64,000 nt of DNA, taken from the NCBI RefSeq assembly GCF_012927105.1, contig NZ_JABBFV010000006.1:124001-188000 (forward strand), read 5' to 3'. Below, piece after piece: positions 27,369-35,138 of this stretch. The DNA is from Sphingobium psychrophilum (GTDB taxonomy: Bacteria; Pseudomonadota; Alphaproteobacteria; Sphingomonadales; Sphingomonadaceae). Both the position numbers and the translations under genes were made by a program. Numbering within the stretch: the first letter of the stretch is position 1; each line of letters starts with the position of its first letter. A model generated the notes under the pieces. That model was not told the DNA's origin. It did not search any database and saw only the letters and a program-made list of their open reading frames with translations.

Positions 27369-27794
27369 ATGTTGTCCCAGAAGACCCGTTACGCCATCCG
27401 TGCGCTTCAGCATCTTGCCGACCGCTACCGCCAGGGTCCGGTGCCCCTCAACGAAATCGCGACGCGCCAGAATATCCCGTCCAAATTCCTGACCGTGATC
27501 CTGTCCGAACTATCGCGCGAAGGACTGGTCGCGACCCAGCGGGGGCGGGACGGGGGCTATTGGCTGGCGCTGGCGCCGGTGGACGTCAGCTATGGCGACA
27601 TCGTCCGGCTGACCCGCGGCTCGCTCGCGCTGACCCCCTGCGCCAGCCGCTTCGCGCATGAAAGCTGCACGAACTGCCTACCCGAATCGGAATGTCGTCT
27701 GCATCGCGTGATGCTGCGCGTGCGTGACGAGACGGCCAAGGTGCTGGACAGCATCAGCCTGGCGGAACCGTTCGCGACGATGGATGAGGGCTGA
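27369..27794 (+). CDS. Rrf2-family transcriptional regulator
   Basis: A 141-residue winged-helix regulator: MLSQKTRYAIRALQHLADRY, PLNEIATRQNIPSKFLTVILSELSREGLVATQRGRDGGYWLAL is the Rrf2 DNA-binding core. A Cys cluster, C91, C100, C103 and C109 (CASRFAHESCTNCLPESEC), could bind an iron-sulfur cluster or sense redox state, as in IscR and related proteins. The target is unknown; the next gene on the same strand is a metallo-hydrolase, separated by a large palindrome. Confidence 0.85.
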   Translation: MLSQKTRYAIRALQHLADRYRQGPVPLNEIATRQNIPSKFLTVILSELSREGLVATQRGRDGGYWLALAPVDVSYGDIVRLTRGSLALTPCASRFAHESCTNCLPESECRLHRVMLRVRDETAKVLDSISLAEPFATMDEG

Positions 27795-27805
27795 AAGACT
27801 GTTTG

Positions 27806-27829
27806 GAAAAGCGCGAAAGGGCGCTTTTC
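27806..27829. repeat. Hairpin preceding the 33-bp inverted repeat
   Basis: GAAAAGCGC (27806-27814) pairs perfectly with GCGCTTTTC (27821-27829) around a six-base loop, 12 bases after the Rrf2 stop. It is nested outside the larger inverted repeat; TGGAAAAGC here can also pair with GCTTTTCCA at 27918-27926. It could terminate the Rrf2 transcript. Confidence 0.45.
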
Positions 27830-27835
27830 AAGCGC

Positions 27836-27916
27836 GGTTCCGGCCCGCTCCCCCGCCCAACCACCCGACAGGATGATACTGGATCGGGTGGTTGGGCGGG
27901 GGAGCGGGCCGGAACC
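27836..27916. repeat. Perfect 33-bp inverted repeat
   Basis: Arms 27836-27868 and 27884-27916 are exact reverse complements of 33 bases around a 15-base loop, beginning GGTTCCGGCCCGCTCC; one further C-G pair can be added outside. The arm contains CCCCCGCCCAACCACCCG. Both strands read open frames across it, each encoding a GSGPLPRPTTR-type peptide. It lies between the Rrf2 and metallo-hydrolase genes. A dispersed palindromic element or strong bidirectional terminator is likely. Confidence 0.75.
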
Positions 27917-27976
27917 GGCTTTTCCAGACAGGCCCTGAGCCTTGCGCTTGCCCGTCACCTTCGCCACATCAGCCCC

Positions 27977-28636
27977 ATGACCACGCCGCCGCTCAAAGCC
28001 GTCCTGATCCCCGTCACCCCGTTGCAACAGAACTGCACCCTCTTCTGGTGCACGCAAACGATGCGCGGCGCTTTCGTCGATCCGGGCGGCGACCTGCCGG
28101 TGCTCAAGAAGGCGGCCGCCGATCAGGGCGTCACGATCGAGAAGATCCTCGTCACCCATGGTCATATCGACCATTGCGGCCAAGCCGGCGTGCTGGCCCG
28201 CGACCTGAATGTCCCGATCGAGGGTCCGCATGAAGACGACCGTTTTTGGATCGACCGGCTGCCCCAGGATGGCGAGCGCTGGGGCGTACCAGGCGAGAGT
28301 TTCGAGCCGGATCGCTGGCTCAATGACGGCGATCAGGTGACGGTGGGCCAGCTGACCTTCGACGTTTATCATTGTCCCGGCCACACGCCCGGCCATGTCG
28401 TCTTCCACCACGCGCCCAGCAAGCTGGCGATCGTGGGCGACGTGCTGTTCCAGGGATCGATCGGCCGCACCGACTTCCCGCGCGGCAATCATCAGCAGTT
28501 GATCGATGCGATCACCGGCAAGCTGTGGCCGCTCGGCGGCGACACCGCCTTCGTGCCCGGCCATGGCCAGATGAGCAATTTCGCTCATGAGCGGCGCACC
28601 AACCCCTATGTCGCCGATTCGGTGCTGGCGGGGTAA
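27977..28636 (+). CDS. MBL-fold metallo-hydrolase (YcbL/GloB-like)
   Basis: A 219-residue glyoxalase-II-related enzyme. The motif HGHIDH is at 61-66, with further ligands in YHCPGHTPGHV, VGDVLFQGSIGRTD and FVPGHGQMS. The size and compact C-terminus fit the YcbL-like single-domain group, with thioester or persulfide substrates possible. The ATG at 27977 is chosen where homology begins; the upstream open frame crosses the 33-bp palindrome and is not considered coding. Confidence 0.87.
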   Translation: MTTPPLKAVLIPVTPLQQNCTLFWCTQTMRGAFVDPGGDLPVLKKAAADQGVTIEKILVTHGHIDHCGQAGVLARDLNVPIEGPHEDDRFWIDRLPQDGERWGVPGESFEPDRWLNDGDQVTVGQLTFDVYHCPGHTPGHVVFHHAPSKLAIVGDVLFQGSIGRTDFPRGNHQQLIDAITGKLWPLGGDTAFVPGHGQMSNFAHERRTNPYVADSVLAG

Positions 28637-28638
28637 AC

Positions 28639-29070
28639 TTACCCCCGCAAAGCCATAGCCGGCGGCGCTGGCATTTCCCGCGTGGCCGTGTAGGCGATCA
28701 TGAGCGCCGCGATTGCCATCGCCACCATGACGACCCAGGTCAGCATCGCGCCGCCCGCGCGCCATATCGTGGGCTTGTCGGCGTCCATGCCGAACGCATG
28801 GGCGACCCTCGCGATCACATAGACCAGCGCGCTGATCCACAGCCATAGCGACGCGCCCACCGCCAGTTCGACAAGCGCGAAAAGAATCAGCACGATCGGC
28901 GTATATTCCACGAAATTGGCGTGCGCCCGCATCCGCCGCGCCAGCAGGCTGTTGCCCGCATCGCCATGCATCACCTTGTCGGCGATGCGAATCCGCGCGC
29001 AGCGAGTCGCGATCCACAGGTTGAGCAGCGCGCAGGCGGCGGCAAAGGTCAGCGTGATCGACAGCAGCAT
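28639..29070 (-). CDS. MAPEG-family membrane protein
   Basis: A 143-residue protein with four membrane helices. It carries the MAPEG pattern: NLWIATRCARIRIADK, then GNSLLARRMRAHANFVEYTPIVLILFALVEL, and VYVIARVAHAFGM. Related proteins in eukaryotes conjugate glutathione to lipophilic compounds; the bacterial role is mostly unknown. It is convergent with the metallo-hydrolase gene, two bases apart. Confidence 0.88.
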   Translation of the reverse strand: MLLSITLTFAAACALLNLWIATRCARIRIADKVMHGDAGNSLLARRMRAHANFVEYTPIVLILFALVELAVGASLWLWISALVYVIARVAHAFGMDADKPTIWRAGGAMLTWVVMVAMAIAALMIAYTATREMPAPPAMALRG

Positions 29071-29146
29071 GGAATATCCCCTCGTTTCAAGCGTCGCACC
29101 CTAGACGGCATGGGCAAGGGGGCAAGGCCAAAGGGAAAGGAAACCC

Positions 29147-29174
29147 TTGCACCCCGAACAAAAAGCGCTATAGG
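29147..29174 (+). promoter_or_regulatory. Candidate promoter of rpmF-plsX-fabH
   Basis: TTGCAC (29147-29152) and TATAGG (29169-29174) are separated by 16 bases and lie about 115 bases before rpmF, in an otherwise GC-rich gap. The pattern fits housekeeping sigma-70 promoters of alphaproteobacteria. No start site is known from sequence. Confidence 0.45.
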
Positions 29175-29288
29175 CGCAGGGCTTCGCGATCACCGGGCCG
29201 CATGGGTCTGCGGCGCCGTTGGCGTCAGCTTTTCTGTTCGGAACTGGCCGGTCGCACAACTTGATTATTTACGGAACAAGGTGCCGAC

Positions 29289-29468
29289 ATGGCTGTCCCC
29301 AAAAGGAAAACGTCCCCCTCCAAGCGCGGCATGCGCCGTAGCCACGATTCGCTGCGCGTCGAAGCATTTCAGGAATGCTCCAACTGCGGCGAATTGAAGC
29401 GTCCCCACAATTTGTGCGACGCCTGCGGGCACTATAACGGCCGCGAAATCGTCGCCGTCGGGGCGTAA
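29289..29468 (+). CDS. rpmF: 50S ribosomal protein L32
   Basis: A 59-residue ribosomal protein: [20 protein letters not shown] is the conserved L32 opening. [18 protein letters not shown] gives the two CxxC-type zinc pairs, and YNGREIV ends it. Placement directly before plsX and fabH is conserved in many bacteria and links translation with fatty acid synthesis. Confidence 0.96.
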   Translation: MAVPKRKTSPSKRGMRRSHDSLRVEAFQECSNCGELKRPHNLCDACGHYNGREIVAVGA

Positions 29469-29501
29469 GCCCATCCCCATCTCCGCAAAGGGGTGATCTG
29501 A

Positions 29502-30560
29502 GTGTCCAGTCAGCCGCGAATCGCAATCGACGCGATGGGCGGGGACGAAGGCGTGCGCGTGATGATGGCGGGTGTGGCTTTGGCCCGCCACCGTCATGAC
29601 GGGTTGCGCTTCACCCTGTTTGGCGACGAGACGCAGATCAAGGCTGCGCTCGATCATCACCCCAATCTGCGGGCGGCGTCGGAAATCGTCCACGCCGACA
29701 CCGTCGTTGCGGGTTCCGACAAGCCGAGCGTGGCGATTCGCAAGAAGAGCAGCTCGATGAGCATGGCGATCGCCGCCGTGAAATCGGGCCAGGCGGGCGC
29801 AGCCGTGTCCGCCGGCAATACCGGTGCGCTGATGGCGATGGCAAAGCTGGCGCTGCGCACCATGCCGGGCGTCGATCGTCCTGCGCTGGCGGCGCTGCTG
29901 CCGACGCTGGGCGACAATGACGTCGTGATGCTGGACCTGGGCGCCAATACCGAATGTGACGCCCGCAACCTCGTCCAGTTCGCGGTGATGGGCGCGGCCT
30001 ATTCGCGCATCGCCTTCGACCTTGAACGGCCGCGTGTGCGCCTGCTCAACATCGGCACCGAAGACCTCAAGGGCACCGACGAGATTCGCGAAGCCGCCGC
30101 CGTGCTGCGCAGCGCGAAGAGCCTGCCGCTCCAGTTCGACGGCTTCACCGAAGGCGACAAGATTTCCCGCGGCGACGCCGACGTGATCGTGTGCGACGGA
30201 TTTTCTGGCAATGTCGCGCTCAAGACGGCGGAGGGCACCGCCCGCTTCGTGACCGACGTGCTGCGCAAGGCGTTCACCAGTTCGATCCGCTCGAAGATCG
30301 GCTTCCTGATCTCGAAGCCCGCGATGCACCTGCTCAAACATCATCTCGACCCCAACAACCATAATGGGGCGGTCTTCCTGGGCCTCAACGGCGTGGTCGT
30401 GAAAAGCCATGGCAGCGCGAACGACAAGGGCATCGCCAACGCCGTCCATGTCGCCGCCCGGCTGTTGGAGGAAGACATCACCCGCCGGATCGCCGCCGAC
30501 ATGGCCGGTATCCAGTCGCTGTCGGCCGCGGCGTCCAAGCTGGAGCAGCCCGTCAAGTGA
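29502..30560 (+). CDS. plsX: Phosphate acyltransferase PlsX
   Basis: PlsX (352 aa) converts acyl-ACP to acyl-phosphate for phospholipid synthesis. The opening [17 protein letters not shown] is diagnostic, with [47 protein letters not shown] and [18 protein letters not shown] later. The start is GTG at 29502 with AAAGGGG upstream. Its TGA overlaps the GTG start of fabH. Confidence 0.96.
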   Translation: MSSQPRIAIDAMGGDEGVRVMMAGVALARHRHDGLRFTLFGDETQIKAALDHHPNLRAASEIVHADTVVAGSDKPSVAIRKKSSSMSMAIAAVKSGQAGAAVSAGNTGALMAMAKLALRTMPGVDRPALAALLPTLGDNDVVMLDLGANTECDARNLVQFAVMGAAYSRIAFDLERPRVRLLNIGTEDLKGTDEIREAAAVLRSAKSLPLQFDGFTEGDKISRGDADVIVCDGFSGNVALKTAEGTARFVTDVLRKAFTSSIRSKIGFLISKPAMHLLKHHLDPNNHNGAVFLGLNGVVVKSHGSANDKGIANAVHVAARLLEEDITRRIAADMAGIQSLSAAASKLEQPVK

Positions 30561-31525
30561 TCCGCCGCTCCATCCTGCTCGGCACGGGCTCGGCTCTGCC
30601 CGTCCGTGCGGTCAGCAATGCCGAACTGGCGCAGACCGTCGATACCAGCGACGAATGGATCGTCGAGCGCACCGGCATCCGTAACCGCTATATCGCAGGG
30701 GAGGGCGAAACCACCGCCAGCCTGGCCGCGGACGCCGCGCGCCAGGCGATCGTCGCGGCGGGCCTGACCGCGCAGGATATCGACCTCATCATCCTGGCGA
30801 CGGCGACCCCCGACCAGACATTTCCCGCCGCCGCTACCAAGGTGCAGGCGGCGCTTGGCATCGACGATTGCGTCGCCTTCGACGTCGCGGCGGTCTGTTC
30901 AGGCTTCCTCTATGCCGTGACCGTGGCCGACAGCATGATCCGGTCGGGCGCGGCCAACCGCGCGCTGGTGATCGGCGCGGAAACCTTCAGCCGCATCCTC
31001 GACTGGCAAGACCGCACCACCTGCGTCCTGTTCGGCGACGGCGCTGGCGCCGTGGTGCTGGGCGCGGAGGAAAGCGCGGACGGCAAGCGCGGCATCCTGG
31101 CCGCCAAGCTCCATGCCGATGGCCGCCACAACCAGCTTCTCTATGTCGATGGCGGCCCGTCCACGACCCAGACGGTAGGCAAGTTGCGGATGCGGGGGCA
31201 GGAAGTGTTCCGCCACGCCGTCGTCAACCTCGCTTCGGTGCTGAGGGAAGTGATGGCAATCGCAAACCTCTCTACCGACGAGATCGACTGGCTGGTGCCG
31301 CATCAGGCCAATGCCCGCATCCTCGACGCGACCGCGCGCAAGCTCAAATTGTCGCCCGACCGGGTGGTGGTGACGGTCGATCGCCACGCCAATACGTCCG
31401 CGGCGTCGGTTCCTTTGGCGCTCGATTATGCGGTGCGCGACGGCCGGATCAAGCCGGGCGACCTGGTCGTGCTGGAAGCGATGGGCGGCGGCTTCACCTG
31501 GGGCGCGTGCGTCCTGCGGCTCTAG
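30557..31525 (+). CDS. fabH: Beta-ketoacyl-ACP synthase III
   Basis: FabH (322 aa) starts fatty acid synthesis by condensing acetyl-CoA with malonyl-ACP. The nucleophile is Cys114 in [10 protein letters not shown], and the His/Asn partners are in VPHQANARI and [25 protein letters not shown] and [16 protein letters not shown] are characteristic of the N-terminal half. The start is GTG at 30557, overlapping the plsX stop (GTGA), so the two are translationally coupled. Confidence 0.96.
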   Translation: MIRRSILLGTGSALPVRAVSNAELAQTVDTSDEWIVERTGIRNRYIAGEGETTASLAADAARQAIVAAGLTAQDIDLIILATATPDQTFPAAATKVQAALGIDDCVAFDVAAVCSGFLYAVTVADSMIRSGAANRALVIGAETFSRILDWQDRTTCVLFGDGAGAVVLGAEESADGKRGILAAKLHADGRHNQLLYVDGGPSTTQTVGKLRMRGQEVFRHAVVNLASVLREVMAIANLSTDEIDWLVPHQANARILDATARKLKLSPDRVVVTVDRHANTSAASVPLALDYAVRDGRIKPGDLVVLEAMGGGFTWGACVLRL

Positions 31526-31549
31526 GACTGCGCGCAGGATAGGCGGCGC

Positions 31550-31578
31550 TTGCCAAAGCGCTGCGAATCGATTACATT
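31550..31578 (+). promoter_or_regulatory. Candidate promoter of ihfA
   Basis: TTGCCA (31550-31555) and TACATT (31573-31578) are 17 bases apart and end 54 bases before the ihfA start, just after fabH. This would give ihfA its own transcript in addition to read-through from fabH. Confidence 0.45.
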
Positions 31579-31632
31579 TCAGGCAGATCGTCCGCGAAGA
31601 TGGTCGCTGGGGTGAAGAAGTGGGGATGGTCT

Positions 31633-31929
31633 ATGAGCGGCAATGCAACCTTGACGCGGGCCGATCTGGCTGAAAGCGTGAACCGCCATGTCGGCCTGTC
31701 GCGGGCGGAAGCCGCCGCGCTGGTCGAATCGATCCTCGAATATATGTCCGGCGCGCTCGAACGCGGGGAAAATGTGAAGATTTCCAGCTTCGGCACCTTC
31801 GTCCTGCGCGACAAGACGGAACGTATGGGCCGCAACCCCAAGACCGGCGTGGAAGTGCCTATCGAACCGCGCCGGGTGCTCACCTTCCGCGCCAGCCAGA
31901 CGATGCGGGACCGGGTCGCCGCGGTTTAA
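31633..31929 (+). CDS. ihfA: Integration host factor subunit alpha
   Basis: A 98-residue HU/IHF-family protein that forms a DNA-bending heterodimer with IhfB. It opens [31 protein letters not shown], then [17 protein letters not shown], and the DNA-intercalating arm with [13 protein letters not shown] final helix ends in [12 protein letters not shown]. The ATG at 31633 is chosen with a purine-rich site upstream. Confidence 0.93.
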   Translation: MSGNATLTRADLAESVNRHVGLSRAEAAALVESILEYMSGALERGENVKISSFGTFVLRDKTERMGRNPKTGVEVPIEPRRVLTFRASQTMRDRVAAV

Positions 31930-31960
31930 AGTGCGGCTCAGCGCTTTTCCAGCATTACCA

Positions 31961-31997
31961 TTGCTTTACCATAGTTGACGTTCGTACAATTATGGGT
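31961..31997 (+). promoter_or_regulatory. Candidate promoter and dyad upstream of the MerR gene
   Basis: TTGCTT (31961-31966) and TACAAT (31985-31990) are 18 bases apart, a fair promoter. An inverted repeat ACCATAGTTG/CAATTATGGGT lies across the spacer and -10 region, the place where MerR-type regulators bind. The coding start at 32012 is close to the predicted transcript start, so the leader would be short. Confidence 0.45.
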
Positions 31998-32011
31998 GCA
32001 ACATCGCTGTC

Positions 32012-32362
32012 ATGGAAAAGGCAGAGGGTGCATTTCTGACCATCAGCGAGCTGGCCGGCGAGCTGGGTCTTCCCCAACATATATTGCGCTATTGGGAAAC
32101 GCGCTTTCCTCAGCTGCGTCCGCTCCAGCGATCGGGCAACCGCCGCTATTATCGGCCGACCGACGTCGCGCTGGCGCGCCGCATCCACCAGTTGCTCAAT
32201 GTCGAGGGGTTCACGGTCAAGGGCGCGCAAAAGGCGCTGCTGGACGGCAATGGCCATGCGCCCGCCATGCCGCTCGCCAAGGCTGCGCCGTCCGACCCAC
32301 CGGACCTTCTGGCCCGGCTCATGGCCATCCGCACCGCCCTGGCCAAGGCGATCGGCGACTGA
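32012..32362 (+). CDS. MerR-family transcriptional regulator
   Basis: A 116-residue protein with LTISELAGELGLPQHILRYWETRFPQLRPLQRSGNRRYYRPTDVALARRIHQLL, the winged-helix DNA-binding domain of MerR proteins. The C-terminal region is short, with no cysteine cluster, so a metal effector is unlikely. The ihfA-merR order after plsX-fabH is conserved in alphaproteobacteria. A dyad overlapping its own promoter suggests autoregulation. Confidence 0.88.
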   Translation: MEKAEGAFLTISELAGELGLPQHILRYWETRFPQLRPLQRSGNRRYYRPTDVALARRIHQLLNVEGFTVKGAQKALLDGNGHAPAMPLAKAAPSDPPDLLARLMAIRTALAKAIGD

Positions 32363-32368
32363 CTTGTC

Positions 32369-32770
32369 TTAGGGCTTGGGCGCGCGATAGGGGATGAAGT
32401 CGCCCAATGCGCAGGCGCCGGTCGTGATACCGGTCTGCAAATTGGCGGTCGTGGTGAAGTCGCCCCGGCACATTTGCGATCCATAGCTGCGCACGATCAT
32501 CGTGTCGCCATAGGTCAGGCCGCTGCAACTGCCGATCAGTTCATTCTTGTACACCAGCCTGCGGCTTACCCTGTAGAGCAGCACATTGTTGCTGATGACC
32601 GTCAGGCTGGTCTGCGGCTCGCGATTGATGCAGCTGACTTTTTCGCCCGCCACCTTGCCCGCCAGCGCCTTGTCGAGTTTGATCGCCTGCTTGTCGGTCA
32701 GCGGTGTCGGCTCATAGCTGCCGGTGCAGGCCGCCAGCAGCAGCGGCGCCATCCCCATCCACGCGCGCAT
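32369..32770 (-). CDS. Small lipoprotein, unknown
   Basis: A 133-residue exported protein starting MRAWMGMAPLLLAACTGSYEP, with a clear lipobox LAAC. GGGAG lies six bases before the ATG at 32770. The mature part holds several cysteines (VSCINRE, GSCSGLTYGD, QMCRGDF, TGACALGDF), suggesting two disulfides. No family is recognised; it is convergent with the MerR gene. Confidence 0.72.
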   Translation of the reverse strand: MRAWMGMAPLLLAACTGSYEPTPLTDKQAIKLDKALAGKVAGEKVSCINREPQTSLTVISNNVLLYRVSRRLVYKNELIGSCSGLTYGDTMIVRSYGSQMCRGDFTTTANLQTGITTGACALGDFIPYRAPKP

Positions 32771-32821
32771 CGTGATTCTCCCATCCATCGACCATAGGAC
32801 GACACTATAGCGCAAAAACCG

Positions 32822-33544
32822 TCAGGCTGCGTCCTTCGCCGCGCGACGTTCCGCCAGCTGCGCCACATCGCGCGCGCGCATGAAGATGTTCGTCTCCCGC
32901 TCGATCCCGATGCTGGTCGGCACTGTGGCCTCGCCCCGCGCGCGTGCCGCCTCGACCGTTGCGACCCGTGCCGCCAACGCCGCATTGCCAGGCTCCACAC
33001 CCAGCGCGAAACGGCCGTTGGAAAGGGTATATTCATGCGCGCAATAGACGATCGTATCGTCCGGCAGCGTGGCGAAGCGCGCCATGTTGGCGAACATCTG
33101 CGCCGCCGTGCCTTCGAACAGCCGGCCGCAGCCCATGGCGAACAGCGTGTCGCCCACGAACAGGATCTGATCGTCGGCCAGATGATAGGCGATATGCCCC
33201 GCCGTATGTGCTGGCACGGCCATCACCGTGGCGACGTGATCGCCGATCCGCACGGTGTCGCCTTCGCCCACCGTCCGGTCCAGCGTCCCGATCTTCTCAG
33301 CCTCCGCCGCTGGGCCGGTGATGACACATCCTGTGGCGGCCTTGATCGCCGCATTGCCGCCGACATGGTCGCCATGCCAATGGGTGTTCCAGATCTGGCC
33401 AATGGTCCAGCCGCGCGCGGCGGCGGCCTCCAGCACCGGCTCCGCCACCGCCGGATCGACCGCGACCGTCTCACCGCTGATGGCGTCATGCAGCAGCCAG
33501 ACATAATTGTCGTTCAGGACGGGGATGCGGACGACCTCCAGCAT
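32822..33544 (-). CDS. gloB: Hydroxyacylglutathione hydrolase (glyoxalase II)
   Basis: A 240-residue binuclear zinc thiolesterase that hydrolyses S-lactoylglutathione to lactate and glutathione. The motif THWHGDH gives ligands H55, H57, D59 and H60. VPAHTAGHIAYHL, FVGDTLFAMGCGRLFEGTAAQM and YCAHEYTLSNGRFAL are typical of true GloB with its C-terminal helical domain. The ATG at 33544 is just after the gloA stop (33550), forming an operon completing methylglyoxal detoxification. Confidence 0.94.
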   Translation of the reverse strand: MLEVVRIPVLNDNYVWLLHDAISGETVAVDPAVAEPVLEAAAARGWTIGQIWNTHWHGDHVGGNAAIKAATGCVITGPAAEAEKIGTLDRTVGEGDTVRIGDHVATVMAVPAHTAGHIAYHLADDQILFVGDTLFAMGCGRLFEGTAAQMFANMARFATLPDDTIVYCAHEYTLSNGRFALGVEPGNAALAARVATVEAARARGEATVPTSIGIERETNIFMRARDVAQLAERRAAKDAA

Positions 33545-33549
33545 GGCGC

Positions 33550-33984
33550 TTACCAGACCCCGACATTGGGCATCGACGCCCACGGTTCGGCCGGCTCCAG
33601 CCGCCCATCCTGCAACAGTTCGATCGAAATATCGTCGGGCGTGCGCACGAAGGCCATATGCCCATCGCGCGGCGGGCGGTTGATCGTCACGCCCGCGTCC
33701 ATCAGCCGCTGGCAGGTGTCATAGATATTCTCGACCTGGTAGGCGATATGGCCAAAATTACGCCCGCCATCATAGGCTTCGGCCGGACTGCCATCCACCG
33801 GCGGCCAATTATAGGTCAGTTCGACCTGCGCATCCTCATCCCCCGGCGCGGCGAGATAGACCAGGGTGAAGCGACCCTGCTCGCTGTCGAAGCGCTTGAC
33901 CTCTTTCAGCCCCAGCAGCTCGAAAAAGGCGATCGTCTTGTCGATGTCACTGACGCGGATCATGCTATGCAGGAATTTGGGCAA
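33550..33984 (-). CDS. gloA: Lactoylglutathione lyase (glyoxalase I)
   Basis: A 144-residue metalloenzyme that converts the methylglyoxal-glutathione hemithioacetal to S-lactoylglutathione. Expected metal ligands are H6 (MPKFLHSMIRV), E55 (VELTYNW), H79 (FGHIAYQV) and E122 (ISIELLQ). Two paired vicinal-oxygen-chelate modules are present. The start is TTG at 33984 with GGAG six bases upstream, and no ATG fits the conserved beginning. gloB follows directly. Confidence 0.93.
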   Translation of the reverse strand: MPKFLHSMIRVSDIDKTIAFFELLGLKEVKRFDSEQGRFTLVYLAAPGDEDAQVELTYNWPPVDGSPAEAYDGGRNFGHIAYQVENIYDTCQRLMDAGVTINRPPRDGHMAFVRTPDDISIELLQDGRLEPAEPWASMPNVGVW

Positions 33985-34088
33985 GTCTTTCTCCGTTCGT
34001 CGCCATAAAGCAACGGTTCATCTCGGTGATTGTAGCTATGCTCTCAAGATAAGGTCGCGCATCACCAGACGGAAGAGGAAAGCGGACA

Positions 34089-34796
34089 ATGGCGTTGGAA
34101 ATGCGGGACAAGATTTTGCTGGGCGGCGCGGCGTTGCTGGCCTTCGGGACGATCGCGGGCGGTTATCTGCTCGGCGACGGTTTGAAACGGGCCAAGGCGG
34201 CGGACCGCTCGGTTACGGTGCGTGGCCTGGCGGAAAAAGATGTGACGGCGGACCTCGCCACCTGGTCGATCAGCTATTCGGCCACCGGCTTCGACCTGCC
34301 CACCGTGCGGGCGGAGATCGACAATAATACCAAGGAATTGCAAGCCTATTTCAATGGCCTGGGCTTTAAGCCTGGCGAGTTGACCCCGACCGGCGCGGGG
34401 GTGAACCAATATCTCAACAATGGCGTCAACAACATCACCATCACCCAGCGGATGCTGCTCCGAACGACCGACGTCGCCCGCGCGCAAAAGGCGGTCGCCC
34501 AGCAGTTCGACCTGGTCCGCCGCGGCGTGACGTTGCAAGAAGGGTCGGGGATGAAATATAGCTTTACCAAGCTGAATGACGTCAAGCCCGACATGGTCGC
34601 CGCCGCCACCCGCGACGCGCGCGCCGCCGCCGAACAATTCGCCAAGGATTCAGGGTCCGGGGTAGGGGGCATCAAGAGCGCCACCCAGGGTTATTTCTCG
34701 ATCGACGCCCGCGATGGCGAAGGCGGCGACGGATCGAGCGACACGCCTTATAAGAAGGTGCGCGTCGTCACGACCGTCGACTTCTACCTCAAATAA
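34089..34796 (+). CDS. SIMPL domain-containing protein
   Basis: A 235-residue exported or membrane-anchored protein. One N-terminal hydrophobic segment (ILLGGAALLAFGTIAGGYLLG) precedes the SIMPL domain: RSVTVRGLAEKDVTADLATWSISYSATG, KPGELTPTGAGVNQY and VRVVTTVDFYLK at the end. SIMPL (DUF541) proteins occur in the periplasm and have poorly defined roles, some linked to stress tolerance. GAGGAAAG precedes the ATG at 34089. Convergent with the next gene. Confidence 0.85.
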   Translation: MALEMRDKILLGGAALLAFGTIAGGYLLGDGLKRAKAADRSVTVRGLAEKDVTADLATWSISYSATGFDLPTVRAEIDNNTKELQAYFNGLGFKPGELTPTGAGVNQYLNNGVNNITITQRMLLRTTDVARAQKAVAQQFDLVRRGVTLQEGSGMKYSFTKLNDVKPDMVAAATRDARAAAEQFAKDSGSGVGGIKSATQGYFSIDARDGEGGDGSSDTPYKKVRVVTTVDFYLK

Positions 34797-34805
34797 GGGG
34801 CTTTC

Positions 34806-35051
34806 TCAGCACCGGCCCCGGCGGCGATCCCGACGTGAGCAGCGATCATCCTTGTCGCCGATGACTGCGCCGACAGCGCCACCGATCGCGGCACCTTCAA
34901 CCGTGCCAAGGCCGGTGGCGCTGCCCACGACCGCGCCACCCGCGCCGCCGATCAGGCCGCCTCGGGTCGCGCCGCGCGAACAGGCAGTGGTCGCCATCGC
35001 GCCAACCAGCAGCAGGCCGATGGCTGCGCTTTTCTTCCAATAACTGTCCAA
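34806..35051 (-). CDS. Glycine-zipper lipoprotein
   Basis: An 81-residue protein (MDSYWKKSAAIGLLLVGAMATTACSRG...) with a lipobox ending at Cys24. A TTG at 35051 is preferred over an ATG 21 bases upstream: AAGGAG then sits eight bases before the start, and the ribosome site would otherwise be inside the coding sequence. The body GGLIGGAGGAVVGSATGLGTVEGAAIGGAVGAVIG is a glycine zipper that packs in a membrane. The C-terminus is short and basic. Probably an outer-membrane lipoprotein of the 17-kDa type. Confidence 0.78.
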   Translation of the reverse strand: MDSYWKKSAAIGLLLVGAMATTACSRGATRGGLIGGAGGAVVGSATGLGTVEGAAIGGAVGAVIGDKDDRCSRRDRRRGRC

Positions 35052-35138
35052 CTCGCTGTCTCCTTCATGCAATCCCGCTACGGACGAGCGAACGGGGCGA
35101 AGGCGAAAGCGGTTCCGTTACAAAGTCTTGCTGGCGTT

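Noticed and set aside
27803..27976. N-terminal extension of the metallo-hydrolase
   Set aside because: The extension is simply translation across the 33-bp palindrome; homology begins at the ATG at 27977.
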